Assembly: GCA_947178115.1 (NCBI GenBank)
Contig: CAMWXF010000114.1
Location: forward strand, 1 to 6,386
Source of the DNA: an uncultured Lachnospiraceae bacterium
GTDB lineage: Bacteria > Bacillota > Clostridia > Lachnospirales > Lachnospiraceae
DNA: 6,386 nucleotides
Direction: 5' to 3'
Part shown: positions 1-6,382 of the stretch, one piece after another
Layout: each line of letters begins with the position of its first letter
Numbering within the stretch: position 1 is the first letter of the stretch
Made by a program: the position numbers and the translations under genes
Notes under the pieces: generated by a model
Told to the model about the DNA's origin: nothing
Seen by the model: the letters and a program-made list of their open reading frames with translations, nothing else
Databases searched by the model: none

Positions 1-174
1 ATCATGAACAGAATCCTGTCAGAGGCAGTTATAAAAAAACTAAGTGTTATTGAACTGAAATCCACAGACGCCGGACACCATCTGTATCAATCTGTCGGCT
101 TTACGGACGAGATATCACAGTATCATTGTATGAAATGGTATAATCAGCAGGTGCTAAATCACGATTTAACCTGA
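1..174 (+). CDS. GNAT-family N-acetyltransferase, C-terminal fragment (cut by window edge)
   Basis: The reading frame is open from the first base and stops at TGA 172-174, giving 57 visible residues. They include a segment ending in GHHLYQSVGF (visible residues 25-34), followed by a YHCMKWYN tail. This is the usual end of a GNAT (Gcn5-related acetyltransferase) domain. The LYxxxGF motif follows the strand and helix that carry acetyl-CoA, and its tyrosine (visible residue 29) often serves as the general acid. The family moves an acetyl group from acetyl-CoA to an amine on a small molecule, peptide or protein in the cytoplasm. The substrate cannot be told from this fragment. An ATG at position 4 exists, but a 56-residue protein starting there would lack the acetyl-CoA site, so I read this as the tail of a longer gene that begins outside the window. 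The next gene starts 54 bases downstream and no terminator separates them. Confidence 0.75.
   Translation: MMNRILSEAVIKKLSVIELKSTDAGHHLYQSVGFTDEISQYHCMKWYNQQVLNHDLT
155..168. repeat. Short inverted repeat TAAATC-AC-GATTTA at the end of the GNAT gene
   Basis: The sequence shows a perfect 6-base dyad, TAAATC and GATTTA, around a two-base centre. It lies in the last codons of the acetyltransferase gene and just before the possible promoter of the malic enzyme gene. It is AT-rich with no T-tract after it, so it is not a terminator. It could be half of a regulatory region or a chance palindrome; inside coding sequence the second is quite possible. Confidence 0.25.
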
Positions 175-193
175 TTGTATACTAATTTATACA
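165..193 (+). promoter_or_regulatory. Possible promoter for the malic enzyme gene (weak)
   Basis: A poor -35-like hexamer TTTAAC (165-170) and a -10-like hexamer TATACA (188-193) are separated by 17 bases. A better -10 match, TATACT (178-183), has no good -35 at the right distance. The start codon follows at 229, leaving a short leader. The case rests on hexamers of modest quality in an AT-rich gap, so transcription could equally come from upstream of the GNAT gene. Confidence 0.3.
176..193. promoter_or_regulatory. Operator-like dyad TGTATA-N6-TATACA upstream of the malic enzyme gene
   Basis: TGTATACTAATTTATACA is a perfect 6-6-6 inverted repeat in the short gap between the GNAT stop and the malic enzyme start. 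Both -10-like hexamers of this gap (TATACT and TATACA) fall inside it, so a dimeric regulator bound here would block or shape transcription of the downstream gene. TGTATA/TATACA half-sites recall operators of GntR-type regulators of carbon metabolism, but that is a loose resemblance. AT-rich DNA produces such dyads by chance, and no regulator gene is recognisable next to it. Confidence 0.4.
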
Positions 194-216
194 CATTAAA
201 TCATATTTTAAGAAAC

Positions 217-221
217 GAGGA
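217..221 (+). promoter_or_regulatory. Ribosome binding site that fixes the malic enzyme start
   Basis: GAGGA lies 7 bases before ATG 229. The frame is open further upstream to a TTG at 175, directly after the GNAT stop. That TTG has no Shine-Dalgarno sequence, and the extra 18 residues do not look like the start of a malic enzyme. This site therefore supports ATG 229. Confidence 0.75.
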
Positions 222-228
222 AATCACC

Positions 229-1383
229 ATGACAACTAACGAAAAAGCCCTTGCATTACACGAACAATGGCGCGGAAAGCTGGAGACAGTGTCTAAGACG
301 CCCGTCAAAACAAGAGAGGATCTTTCCCTCGCCTACACTCCCGGCGTTGCAGAGCCCTGTAAGGTCATCGCACAGGACAAAGAGGCCGCTTACACTTACA
401 CATGGAAGTCAAACACCGTGGCAGTGGTATCCGACGGCAGCGCGGTATTAGGACTCGGCAATATCGGTCCCTACGCCGCTATGCCTGTTATGGAAGGTAA
501 AGCCGTACTCTTCAAAGAGTTTGGTGGGGTCAACGCGGTGCCGATCTGTCTGGACACACAGGACACGGAAGAGATCATCAAGGCAGTTACCTATCTTGCG
601 CCGGGATTTGGCGGCATTAATCTGGAAGATATCAGCGCCCCCCGCTGTTTTGAAATTGAGGAGCGCCTAAAAGAGATTCTGGACATTCCCGTCTTCCACG
701 ACGATCAGCACGGAACCGCCATCGTTGTGCTGGCAGGTATCATTAATGCTCTGAAAGTCGTAAAGAAACAGAAAGAAAGCTGCAAAGTAGTGGTCAACGG
801 TGCCGGAAGCGCCGGTATTGCGATCACAAAGCTTTTGTTAAATTACGGTTTTACCAACGTGATCCTGTGTGATAAGGTAGGAATTATCGGTAAATCCACC
901 GACGGATTAAATGATATGCAGAAAAAGATGTCCGAAGTGACCAATTCGAATAACGAGTCCGGTTCACTCGCCGATGCTTTAAAAGGCGCCGATATCTTTG
1001 TCGGGGTCTCGGCGCCCAATATCGTAACACCCGATATGGTATCTTCCATGAATCAGGATTCCATTCTTTTCGCCATGGCTAATCCTGTTCCGGAGATCAT
1101 GCCCGATGTCGCGAAAGCGGCAGGTGCACGCGTTGTCGGCACAGGACGCTCCGATTTTCCGAATCAGGTAAACAACGTGGTAGCCTTTCCGGGTATCTTC
1201 AAGGGCGCTCTCGAGGGGCGCGCCGTACAGATCACGGAAGAGATGAAGCTGGCTGCCGCCCACGCCATTGCGGGACTTGTGCCGGAATCGGAATTAAATG
1301 AAGATAATATCATGCCTGAGGCGTTCGATCCCAAGGTTGCGGATGTGGTCGCAGAGGCTGTGAAATCACATATCAAACGATAA
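229..1383 (+). CDS. Malic enzyme (NAD(P)-dependent, oxaloacetate-decarboxylating), short bacterial form
   Basis: The 384-residue product converts malate to pyruvate and CO2 with reduction of NAD+ or NADP+, in the cytoplasm. The N-terminal catalytic domain carries YTPGVAEPC, with the expected catalytic Tyr36, and MEGKAVLFKEF, with the expected catalytic Lys91. NLEDI (Glu133, Asp134) and FHDDQHGTA (Asp158-Asp159) supply the divalent-metal ligands. The C-terminal Rossmann domain has the dinucleotide loop GAGSAG at 191-196, then VGVSAPN and MANPVPE near the active site. The length matches the short YtsJ/MaeB-like class rather than the roughly 550-residue type or the phosphotransacetylase fusion. 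Asp215 at the end of the second Rossmann strand hints at NAD+, but the adjacent Lys216 leaves the cofactor open. The next two genes follow closely on the same strand. All key residues are present, so the enzyme should be active. Close relatives include malolactic enzymes, which sequence alone cannot fully exclude. Confidence 0.95.
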   Translation: MTTNEKALALHEQWRGKLETVSKTPVKTREDLSLAYTPGVAEPCKVIAQDKEAAYTYTWKSNTVAVVSDGSAVLGLGNIGPYAAMPVMEGKAVLFKEFGGVNAVPICLDTQDTEEIIKAVTYLAPGFGGINLEDISAPRCFEIEERLKEILDIPVFHDDQHGTAIVVLAGIINALKVVKKQKESCKVVVNGAGSAGIAITKLLLNYGFTNVILCDKVGIIGKSTDGLNDMQKKMSEVTNSNNESGSLADALKGADIFVGVSAPNIVTPDMVSSMNQDSILFAMANPVPEIMPDVAKAAGARVVGTGRSDFPNQVNNVVAFPGIFKGALEGRAVQITEEMKLAAAHAIAGLVPESELNEDNIMPEAFDPKVADVVAEAVKSHIKR

Positions 1384-1406
1384 CTTAACGATACGGGAAA
1401 CGACTC

Positions 1407-2372
1407 ATGAATATAACCAACCGGACTGCTGACCGGCACGGCAAACCATACTACTCTCTGGATGCCTATCTGAAAAATACCTACGGAGAGAAATTATATA
1501 AGATTGCGATCGACGCCGGATTTACCTGTCCCAACCGGGACGGTACATTGGGATATGGCGGCTGCCTCTTCTGCAGCGCCGGCGGCAGCGGTGATTATGC
1601 CGTCAAGACCGCAGAACATATCTCCGTCCGTGAACAACTGGCGGCTGGCAGGGCGCTTTTTCACCACAAACGGATCGGCCTTCGGTATATCGCTTATTTT
1701 CAGGCATATACCAACACCTACGGTCCTCTGCCGCACCTGTATACCCTCTATAAAGAGGCACTGCAGGAGCCCACTGTTGCCGGCATTTCCATAGCAACCA
1801 GACCGGACTGTATGTCTGCAGGCATTGTAACCATGCTGACGGATCTTCTGGTGGAATTTCCCGGTAAATTCATCTGGATCGAACTGGGGCTGCAGACGAT
1901 CCACGAGGAAACTGCCGATCTCATCAGACGGGGCTATCCGCTGTCCGTCTATGATGACTGCGTTTCCATGCTGAATCAGGCTCACATACCGGTCGTCACC
2001 CACATCATTCTGGGTCTGCCGGGAGAAATAAGAGAACACATGTTATCTACTATTGACCACCTGAACCGGTGCGGTACATGGGGCGTGAAGCTGCAGCTTC
2101 TTCATGTGCTGCAGGGCACCGATCTGGCAGTGCTCTATACGCAGGGCAAATATCAGCCGCTTACACAGGACGTTTACACCAATTTGGTAATAGACTGTCT
2201 GGAGCATTTAAGTCCGGATATCGTCGTGCACCGTCTGACCGGCGACGGACCGCGGGATCTGCTGCTTGCACCCCGATGGAGTCTGAATAAACGGGGTGTC
2301 CTCAACACACTGCACCACGCCATAAAACTACGTGAGGCTTATCAGGGGCGCTTATATAACCATTCACTGTAA
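1407..2372 (+). CDS. ytqA: TIGR01212-family radical SAM protein (YtqA/YhcC type)
   Basis: The 321-residue protein matches the YtqA (Bacillus subtilis) and YhcC (Escherichia coli) family in length and motifs. The iron-sulfur site is Cys41-X11-Cys53-X2-Cys56, within FTCPNRDG and GGCLFC. This family-specific spacing replaces the common CX3CX2C and should hold a 4Fe-4S cluster that cleaves S-adenosylmethionine to a radical. Other family blocks are YIAYFQAYTNTYGP (94-107), ISIATRPDC (127-135), WIELGLQT (157-164), HIILGLPGE (199-207) and, near the end, RLTGDGPRDLL and APRWSLNK (276-295). The family is related to Elp3 enzymes. As I recall, B. subtilis YtqA has been tied to wobble-uridine modification (mnm5s2U, proposed name MnmL); I transfer that role only tentatively. 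GGGAAA at 1395-1400 is a weak ribosome site. The gene begins 23 bases after the malic enzyme stop and ends 20 bases before the DUF4364 gene, which suggests an operon. Confidence 0.9.
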   Translation: MNITNRTADRHGKPYYSLDAYLKNTYGEKLYKIAIDAGFTCPNRDGTLGYGGCLFCSAGGSGDYAVKTAEHISVREQLAAGRALFHHKRIGLRYIAYFQAYTNTYGPLPHLYTLYKEALQEPTVAGISIATRPDCMSAGIVTMLTDLLVEFPGKFIWIELGLQTIHEETADLIRRGYPLSVYDDCVSMLNQAHIPVVTHIILGLPGEIREHMLSTIDHLNRCGTWGVKLQLLHVLQGTDLAVLYTQGKYQPLTQDVYTNLVIDCLEHLSPDIVVHRLTGDGPRDLLLAPRWSLNKRGVLNTLHHAIKLREAYQGRLYNHSL

Positions 2373-2392
2373 AAACGGAAAGGCTGTATCCT

Positions 2393-2908
2393 ATGACACA
2401 AGATCCGCTTACACTCTACAAACTAATCGTACTCTACATGCTTAACAGGGTCACTTTTCCTCTGACCAAAGCGCAGGTGGGAGACTTTATTCTGGAAAGA
2501 GAATATACGAACTTCCTGACGCTCCAGCAGGTTTTTGCCGAACTGACCGAAGCGGACCTCATATCCGCTAAGACCAGCCGCAACCGCACCCAGCTGCTCC
2601 TTACCGATGAGGGGCGGGAGACCCTTTCTTTCTTTGAAAACAGAATCAACAGCTCGATCAAAGAAGAGATCGACCGTTTTTTTGATGCAAACGAGCTGGA
2701 AATGCGTAACGAAGTATCTGTCCTGTCCGACTATTACAAGTCTGTCTCCGGCGAATACGAGGCGCATCTGCGGGCAAAAGAAAAGGACGTCACAATGGTG
2801 GAAATCACCTTGTCCGTCCCTGATGAAGACACTGCTTCCGCGATCTGCGCCAACTGGCAGACCCGGAACCAGGATATCTATCAATATCTGATTGAAAAAC
2901 TGTTCTGA
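2393..2908 (+). CDS. DUF4364 family protein, predicted winged-helix DNA-binding protein
   Basis: The 171-residue product resembles the DUF4364 family found in Clostridia, whose exact function is not established. Residues 7-80 look like a winged helix-turn-helix of the PadR/MarR kind. A hydrophobic first helix (LYKLIVLYML) is followed by PLTKAQVGDFILE, then the likely recognition helix TLQQVFAELTEADLI, and the wing RTQLLLTDEGRETLSFF. The remainder (about 85-171) is a helix rich in Glu and Arg, then a short strand (VTMVEITLSV) and a closing helix, possibly for dimerisation or sensing. GGAAAGG at 2377-2383 sits 9 bases before the ATG. The gene follows the radical SAM gene by 20 bases and ends the + strand block. 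A transcription-regulator role is inference from the fold, and its targets are unknown. No transmembrane segment or signal peptide is visible, so it should be cytoplasmic. Confidence 0.85.
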   Translation: MTQDPLTLYKLIVLYMLNRVTFPLTKAQVGDFILEREYTNFLTLQQVFAELTEADLISAKTSRNRTQLLLTDEGRETLSFFENRINSSIKEEIDRFFDANELEMRNEVSVLSDYYKSVSGEYEAHLRAKEKDVTMVEITLSVPDEDTASAICANWQTRNQDIYQYLIEKLF

Positions 2909-2919
2909 TCTTCTTTTGC

Positions 2920-2931
2920 TGCGCCGGCGCA
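2920..2931. repeat. Perfect 12-base GC palindrome in the convergent gap
   Basis: TGCGCCGGCGCA is a perfect palindrome filling half of the 23 bases between the stop codons of the DUF4364 gene (+) and the DUF5722 gene (-). Being symmetric, it could form a short hairpin in either transcript and weakly act as a two-way stop. However, neither strand has a T-tract after it: the + strand continues TCAGTGC and the - strand continues GCAAAAG. A canonical intrinsic terminator is therefore not supported. Confidence 0.4.
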
Positions 2932-5058
2932 TCAGTGCTGCTGTATCACTTCGCTCCAATCGCTGATTCCGATCACGCGCAGCGCAAAATCCGTATATTT
3001 TGCGGATTCCGCCGTATCCACATACTTGAATGCCGTATAAATAGACTTGCGCCCGCCGCCCAGCGTGTTGATGCCCAGCGCCAGCCCCTGCGCCACTTCC
3101 GACGACGCATCGGTTTGTCTGGAGAAAAGCATGTTGTCGATATATTGGTTTGCCTCGATGATCTTATAGGCATATACAAAAGAAGCCGACTGCAGATCCT
3201 GTCCCGCAGATGATGTATACCCCATTTCACTCAAAGTCACATGTCTCACCTCTCCGGAATCCGTCAAAAACTCTTCTTTTTGCAAATAATCCGTCAACAC
3301 GTGGATATTCTTGATCGTGATCACGGGCGATGTCTCCGAATCCAGAACGTAAGAACCTGCCTTACCGCTGGTGCTCCATGCCTTGGCGCTGGTCAGCGGA
3401 TAATTGTACGGATGATATGCCACACCCCAGTCAATATTGCCGCCTGCCTTGATATTCCTGTTAAATTCATCCAGAATCTCTTTGGAACTGTAACCGTTAT
3501 TGGAATAAAGGCTCTTCCCCCACTGCTGATCCAGTGAGATATAGACTCTGGCATTGCCGTTTACACTGACTATGGAGTTATAGAAGATGCGGAATGCCTT
3601 GGCATACTCATTCACATAATTTTCCGTATCCATATATTCTATGTAGTTCCACTCTTTTCTGGCATTGATCTCGTTGCCGATCACCCAGTTCATGACTTTA
3701 CCGTGCCCGCTGCCGGAATAACGGTTTGCCAGAAATGAACCGATCGCCGCGATATACTCCGTTCCGTCCTCATCCGTAGCATTGAAGGCATAGTAAGGCG
3801 CATGGCCGCCGGAGCGCGCCTTCGGATGGATCAGCTCCATATAACCGGGGTGAATATCATTCAGGATGATCGCCGTCGTCGTGATACCCTTGTTCGTCAA
3901 CGTGGAAAAGATATAGTCATATTCAGCCATAATCTGCCCGTTAAAAGCATAACTCCTGCCATTATATGTATAGTAGACAGTCGGATAATAGGCATTGCTC
4001 GTGTTGCCGAGAATCCTGCTGAGCGGAATATTATACGCCGCATGTTTCACACCCAGATCGTCTAACTCCATCGTCCGCAATTTCTCCGGATCTACCAGTA
4101 GCCCTTTCTTAGATGTCGTATTGCCGAAAGACGGACTGTACTTCGCAATCGCCTCCGGATTCGTGATATATCCCGGCTGACTGATAGGCATATATTCACC
4201 GTCTTTTTTCACTGCTACAACAAATTTAGAGCAAAGTCTTGAATTAGCCTTATTATAGTTTAGATTGACCGAAAAGGTCAAATTTACATCTTTTTCCTGC
4301 TCAATAATATATTCATCGCTTCGAAGCGTCGTATCGTACGTCTTTTCCTCAAAAAGATAATAATAACCGTCATCGCTGAGCGCAAGCCCTTCCGCCGACA
4401 TCGTTACATCCACCTTACCCGTCTCTGCATTAATCAAGCAGTTCTCTATCTTAATAAAATCAGAGGAATTGGCATCCGTCAGTTCGATCTCCGGCGGTCT
4501 GTTATGCACGCCGCCGATCAAAAAACGGGTCGCATTAAGAAGCGCCTCAGACGCATCCTTACCAGCGTTCTGCTTCACACGCTCCTTCCTGTGCTGCCGC
4601 AGGCTGTACTCGGCCAATTCTACCGCCTCCGTATGTACCATCGCTTCCACAGCGGCACTCTCCTTCGCCTGCTCCGTCAGATAATACCGGATACCGAAGA
4701 AACTGCCTGTCCCTGCGAGAATCATAAATACCGCGACTGCGCCCGCAACCGCCAGAATTTTCCCCTTTTTCTTCCGGCGAATCTCCTTCGGTTCCTCGGG
4801 CTTCTCCGCTATGGTATAAGTCTCTTCCACCGTAATGGTGCGCTCCACGGTTCCCTCTTCGTTCACCGTTACAGACTCTTCCATCTTGACAGCTTCTTCC
4901 AGAACCTTACCTTTTCGCTTCTCCGCCCTGATCCGGGCCTTTTCTTCCTTTAACTGCTGTTTCAGACGCTGCTTTTTGGCCTTGGCTTTCTTCTTGTTTG
5001 CCGCAACCTTTTCTTTATCTATAACGCGTCTTCGCTTTTTTTTCTTATCTGGCATCAT
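2932..5058 (-). CDS. Membrane-anchored DUF5722 protein with glycoside-hydrolase-like extracellular domain
   Basis: The 708-residue protein begins with a very basic, probably disordered or helical cytoplasmic tail (1-50, mostly Lys and Arg). An acidic stretch (53-92), the basic RRKKKGK (94-100) and one transmembrane helix (about 101-123) follow. This is a signal-anchor layout with the C-terminus outside. Residues about 185-300 look beta-rich and hold the only two cysteines (207 and 276), a possible disulfide. Residues about 310-708 match DUF5722, which resembles clan GH-A TIM-barrel hydrolases. VIGNEIN gives Glu463 as a candidate acid/base, AYHPYN gives His549, and LSEMGY gives Glu611 as a candidate nucleophile. 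A carbohydrate substrate is likely but unidentified, and activity is not shown. The gene overlaps the end of rarA by 14 bases, so it is probably translated from the rarA transcript. Start choice lies between two adjacent ATGs at 5058 and 5055. Confidence 0.88.
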   Translation of the reverse strand: MMPDKKKKRRRVIDKEKVAANKKKAKAKKQRLKQQLKEEKARIRAEKRKGKVLEEAVKMEESVTVNEEGTVERTITVEETYTIAEKPEEPKEIRRKKKGKILAVAGAVAVFMILAGTGSFFGIRYYLTEQAKESAAVEAMVHTEAVELAEYSLRQHRKERVKQNAGKDASEALLNATRFLIGGVHNRPPEIELTDANSSDFIKIENCLINAETGKVDVTMSAEGLALSDDGYYYLFEEKTYDTTLRSDEYIIEQEKDVNLTFSVNLNYNKANSRLCSKFVVAVKKDGEYMPISQPGYITNPEAIAKYSPSFGNTTSKKGLLVDPEKLRTMELDDLGVKHAAYNIPLSRILGNTSNAYYPTVYYTYNGRSYAFNGQIMAEYDYIFSTLTNKGITTTAIILNDIHPGYMELIHPKARSGGHAPYYAFNATDEDGTEYIAAIGSFLANRYSGSGHGKVMNWVIGNEINARKEWNYIEYMDTENYVNEYAKAFRIFYNSIVSVNGNARVYISLDQQWGKSLYSNNGYSSKEILDEFNRNIKAGGNIDWGVAYHPYNYPLTSAKAWSTSGKAGSYVLDSETSPVITIKNIHVLTDYLQKEEFLTDSGEVRHVTLSEMGYTSSAGQDLQSASFVYAYKIIEANQYIDNMLFSRQTDASSEVAQGLALGINTLGGGRKSIYTAFKYVDTAESAKYTDFALRVIGISDWSEVIQQH

Positions 5059-6382
5059 GTGCAGCCTCTTCCTTGATTCGTTTCATATGCTCTCTGATCT
5101 TAGCCTCATAGCCGTTACCGGTAGGCTTATAGAATTCTTTTCCGTTTAATTCATAGGGCAGATACTGTTGTTCCACATAGTTGTTGGGATAATCATGCGC
5201 GTATTTGTAGCCTGTTCCGTGTCCCAGCTTCGCCGCCCCCTTATAATGGGCGTCCTGTAAATGCGTGGGAATCGGCAGATTGCCGGTCTGACGCACCGTT
5301 TCCATCGCCTGAAAGACCGCTTCGCAGCTCGCATTGCTCTTAGGCGCACAGGCCACATAGGATGCCGCCTGCGACAGGATGATCTGCGCCTCCGGCATAC
5401 CGACCCGCTCCACCGCCAGCGACGCACTGACCGCCACATTTAACGCCATCGGATCTGCATTACCGACGTCCTCCGACGCACAAATCATGATACGTCTCGC
5501 GATAAAAGTCACACTCTCGCCCGCGTAAAGCATTCGGCTCAGATAATAGACTGCCGCATCCGGATCAGAGCCTCGCATACTCTTAATAAATGCAGAGATG
5601 GTGTCATAATGGTTGTCCCCGGTCTTATCATATCGTAACACACGTTTCTGAATACATTCCTGCGCCACCGCAAGCGTCACATGGATCTTGCCGTCCTCAC
5701 TGCGGTTCGTCGTCATAACGCCGAGCTCTACCGCATTCAGAGCATGTCTGGCATCTCCGCCTGACAGCTCGGCGAGAAACGATACGGCCTCCTCATCAAT
5801 CACCGCGTCATAAGCGCCCATCCCCTTATCCTTGTCATACACCGCACGTGTAATTAATTCTCTGATATCCTCCATGGATAACGGATGCAATTCGAAAATG
5901 ACGGACCGGGAAATCAACGCGCTGTTCACCTCAAAATACGGATTCTCCGTAGTCGCACCGATCAGGATCACCGTGCCGTCCTCCACGAACGGAAGCAGAT
6001 AATCCTGCTGTCCTTTATTAAAACGATGGATCTCATCGATGAAAAGTATGGTTTTCTTGCCATACATTCCCTGCAGATCTTTGGCCTTCTTCACTACATC
6101 TTCCATATCTTTCTTGCCGGCGACCGTAGCGTTGATCTGCGTAAACTCGGCGCTGGTCGTATTCGCAATGACCCTGGCAAGCGTCGTCTTCCCTGTTCCG
6201 GGCGGACCGTAGAATATGATGGAGCTCAACTTATCCGCCTTGATGGCACGATAAAGCAGCTTGTCCTTTCCGATAATGTGCTGCTGCCCCACTACTTCAT
6301 CCAAAGTAGTCGGACGAAGTCTGGCCGCTAACGGCGACTCTTTCTCCTGATTTGTACTTCGCATATATTCAAACAGATCCAT
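5045..6382 (-). CDS. rarA: Replication-associated recombination protein A (RarA/MgsA), AAA+ ATPase
   Basis: The complete 445-residue protein belongs to the RarA/MgsA/WRNIP1 family, DNA-dependent ATPases related to clamp loaders and RuvB that act at stalled replication forks. Visible motifs are the N-terminal ESPLAARLRPTTLDEVVGQ, Walker A GPPGTGKTT (59-67, Lys65) and Walker B ILFIDEIHRF (112-121, Asp116 and Glu117). Sensor 1 is GATTENP (142-148), the likely arginine finger is Arg159 in LISRS, and sensor 2 is GGDARHALN (Arg212). The C-terminal half carries the tetramerisation and MgsA_C region, with DKTGDNHYDTISAFIKSMRGSDPDAA from 252 on, EDVGNADP (304-311) and LPIPTHLQDAHYKGA (369-383). Length is typical and nothing is missing. 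The MDLFEYMR start is the family norm. Only four bases lie upstream of it, so its promoter and ribosome site are outside the window. Its last codons contain the start of the DUF5722 gene. Confidence 0.97.
   Translation of the reverse strand: MDLFEYMRSTNQEKESPLAARLRPTTLDEVVGQQHIIGKDKLLYRAIKADKLSSIIFYGPPGTGKTTLARVIANTTSAEFTQINATVAGKKDMEDVVKKAKDLQGMYGKKTILFIDEIHRFNKGQQDYLLPFVEDGTVILIGATTENPYFEVNSALISRSVIFELHPLSMEDIRELITRAVYDKDKGMGAYDAVIDEEAVSFLAELSGGDARHALNAVELGVMTTNRSEDGKIHVTLAVAQECIQKRVLRYDKTGDNHYDTISAFIKSMRGSDPDAAVYYLSRMLYAGESVTFIARRIMICASEDVGNADPMALNVAVSASLAVERVGMPEAQIILSQAASYVACAPKSNASCEAVFQAMETVRQTGNLPIPTHLQDAHYKGAAKLGHGTGYKYAHDYPNNYVEQQYLPYELNGKEFYKPTGNGYEAKIREHMKRIKEEAAHDAR
5065..5072 (-). 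promoter_or_regulatory. Ribosome binding site for the DUF5722 gene, inside rarA
   Basis: On the - strand GGAAGAGG lies within the last codons of rarA, 6 bases before the first ATG (5058) and 9 before the second (5055). Both starts are in good range, and either leaves an 11- to 14-base overlap with rarA. This strong site supports coupled or re-initiated translation and argues against an upstream start. Confidence 0.65.

Noticed and set aside
175..228. Extension of the malic enzyme to a TTG start, adding 18 residues
   Set aside because: The TTG has no ribosome binding site, the added residues cross the promoter-like and dyad region, and ATG 229 has GAGGA at good spacing and gives the family's usual N-terminus.
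1494..2039. 181-residue open frame on the - strand inside the radical SAM gene
   Set aside because: It is fully antisense to a gene with clear family motifs, has no recognisable protein family, and no upstream gap for its own signals.
2920..2931. Intrinsic terminator at the GC palindrome
   Set aside because: The stem would be only a few base pairs once a loop is allowed, and neither strand has a following T-tract. I list it as a palindrome only.
2423..2959. 178-residue open frame on the - strand across the DUF4364 gene and the convergent gap
   Set aside because: The + strand frame here gives a recognisable DUF4364 protein with a good ribosome site. The antisense frame has no family resemblance and overlaps the end of the DUF5722 gene.
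4504..4953. 149-residue open frame on the + strand, rich in Leu, Phe and Arg
   Set aside because: It is the complement of the Lys/Glu-rich tail and membrane region of the DUF5722 protein; antisense of AAG and GAA codons reads as Leu and Phe. It is a composition artefact.
4835..5149. Apparent small membrane protein of 104 residues on the + strand
   Set aside because: Its hydrophobic run (FFLFAATFSL and neighbours) is the antisense of the poly-Lys N-terminus of the DUF5722 gene and runs into rarA. No ribosome site or family match was seen.
5885..6331. 148-residue open frame on the + strand inside rarA
   Set aside because: It is antisense to the Walker A and Walker B region of rarA, whose protein is strongly conserved, so it is a shadow frame.
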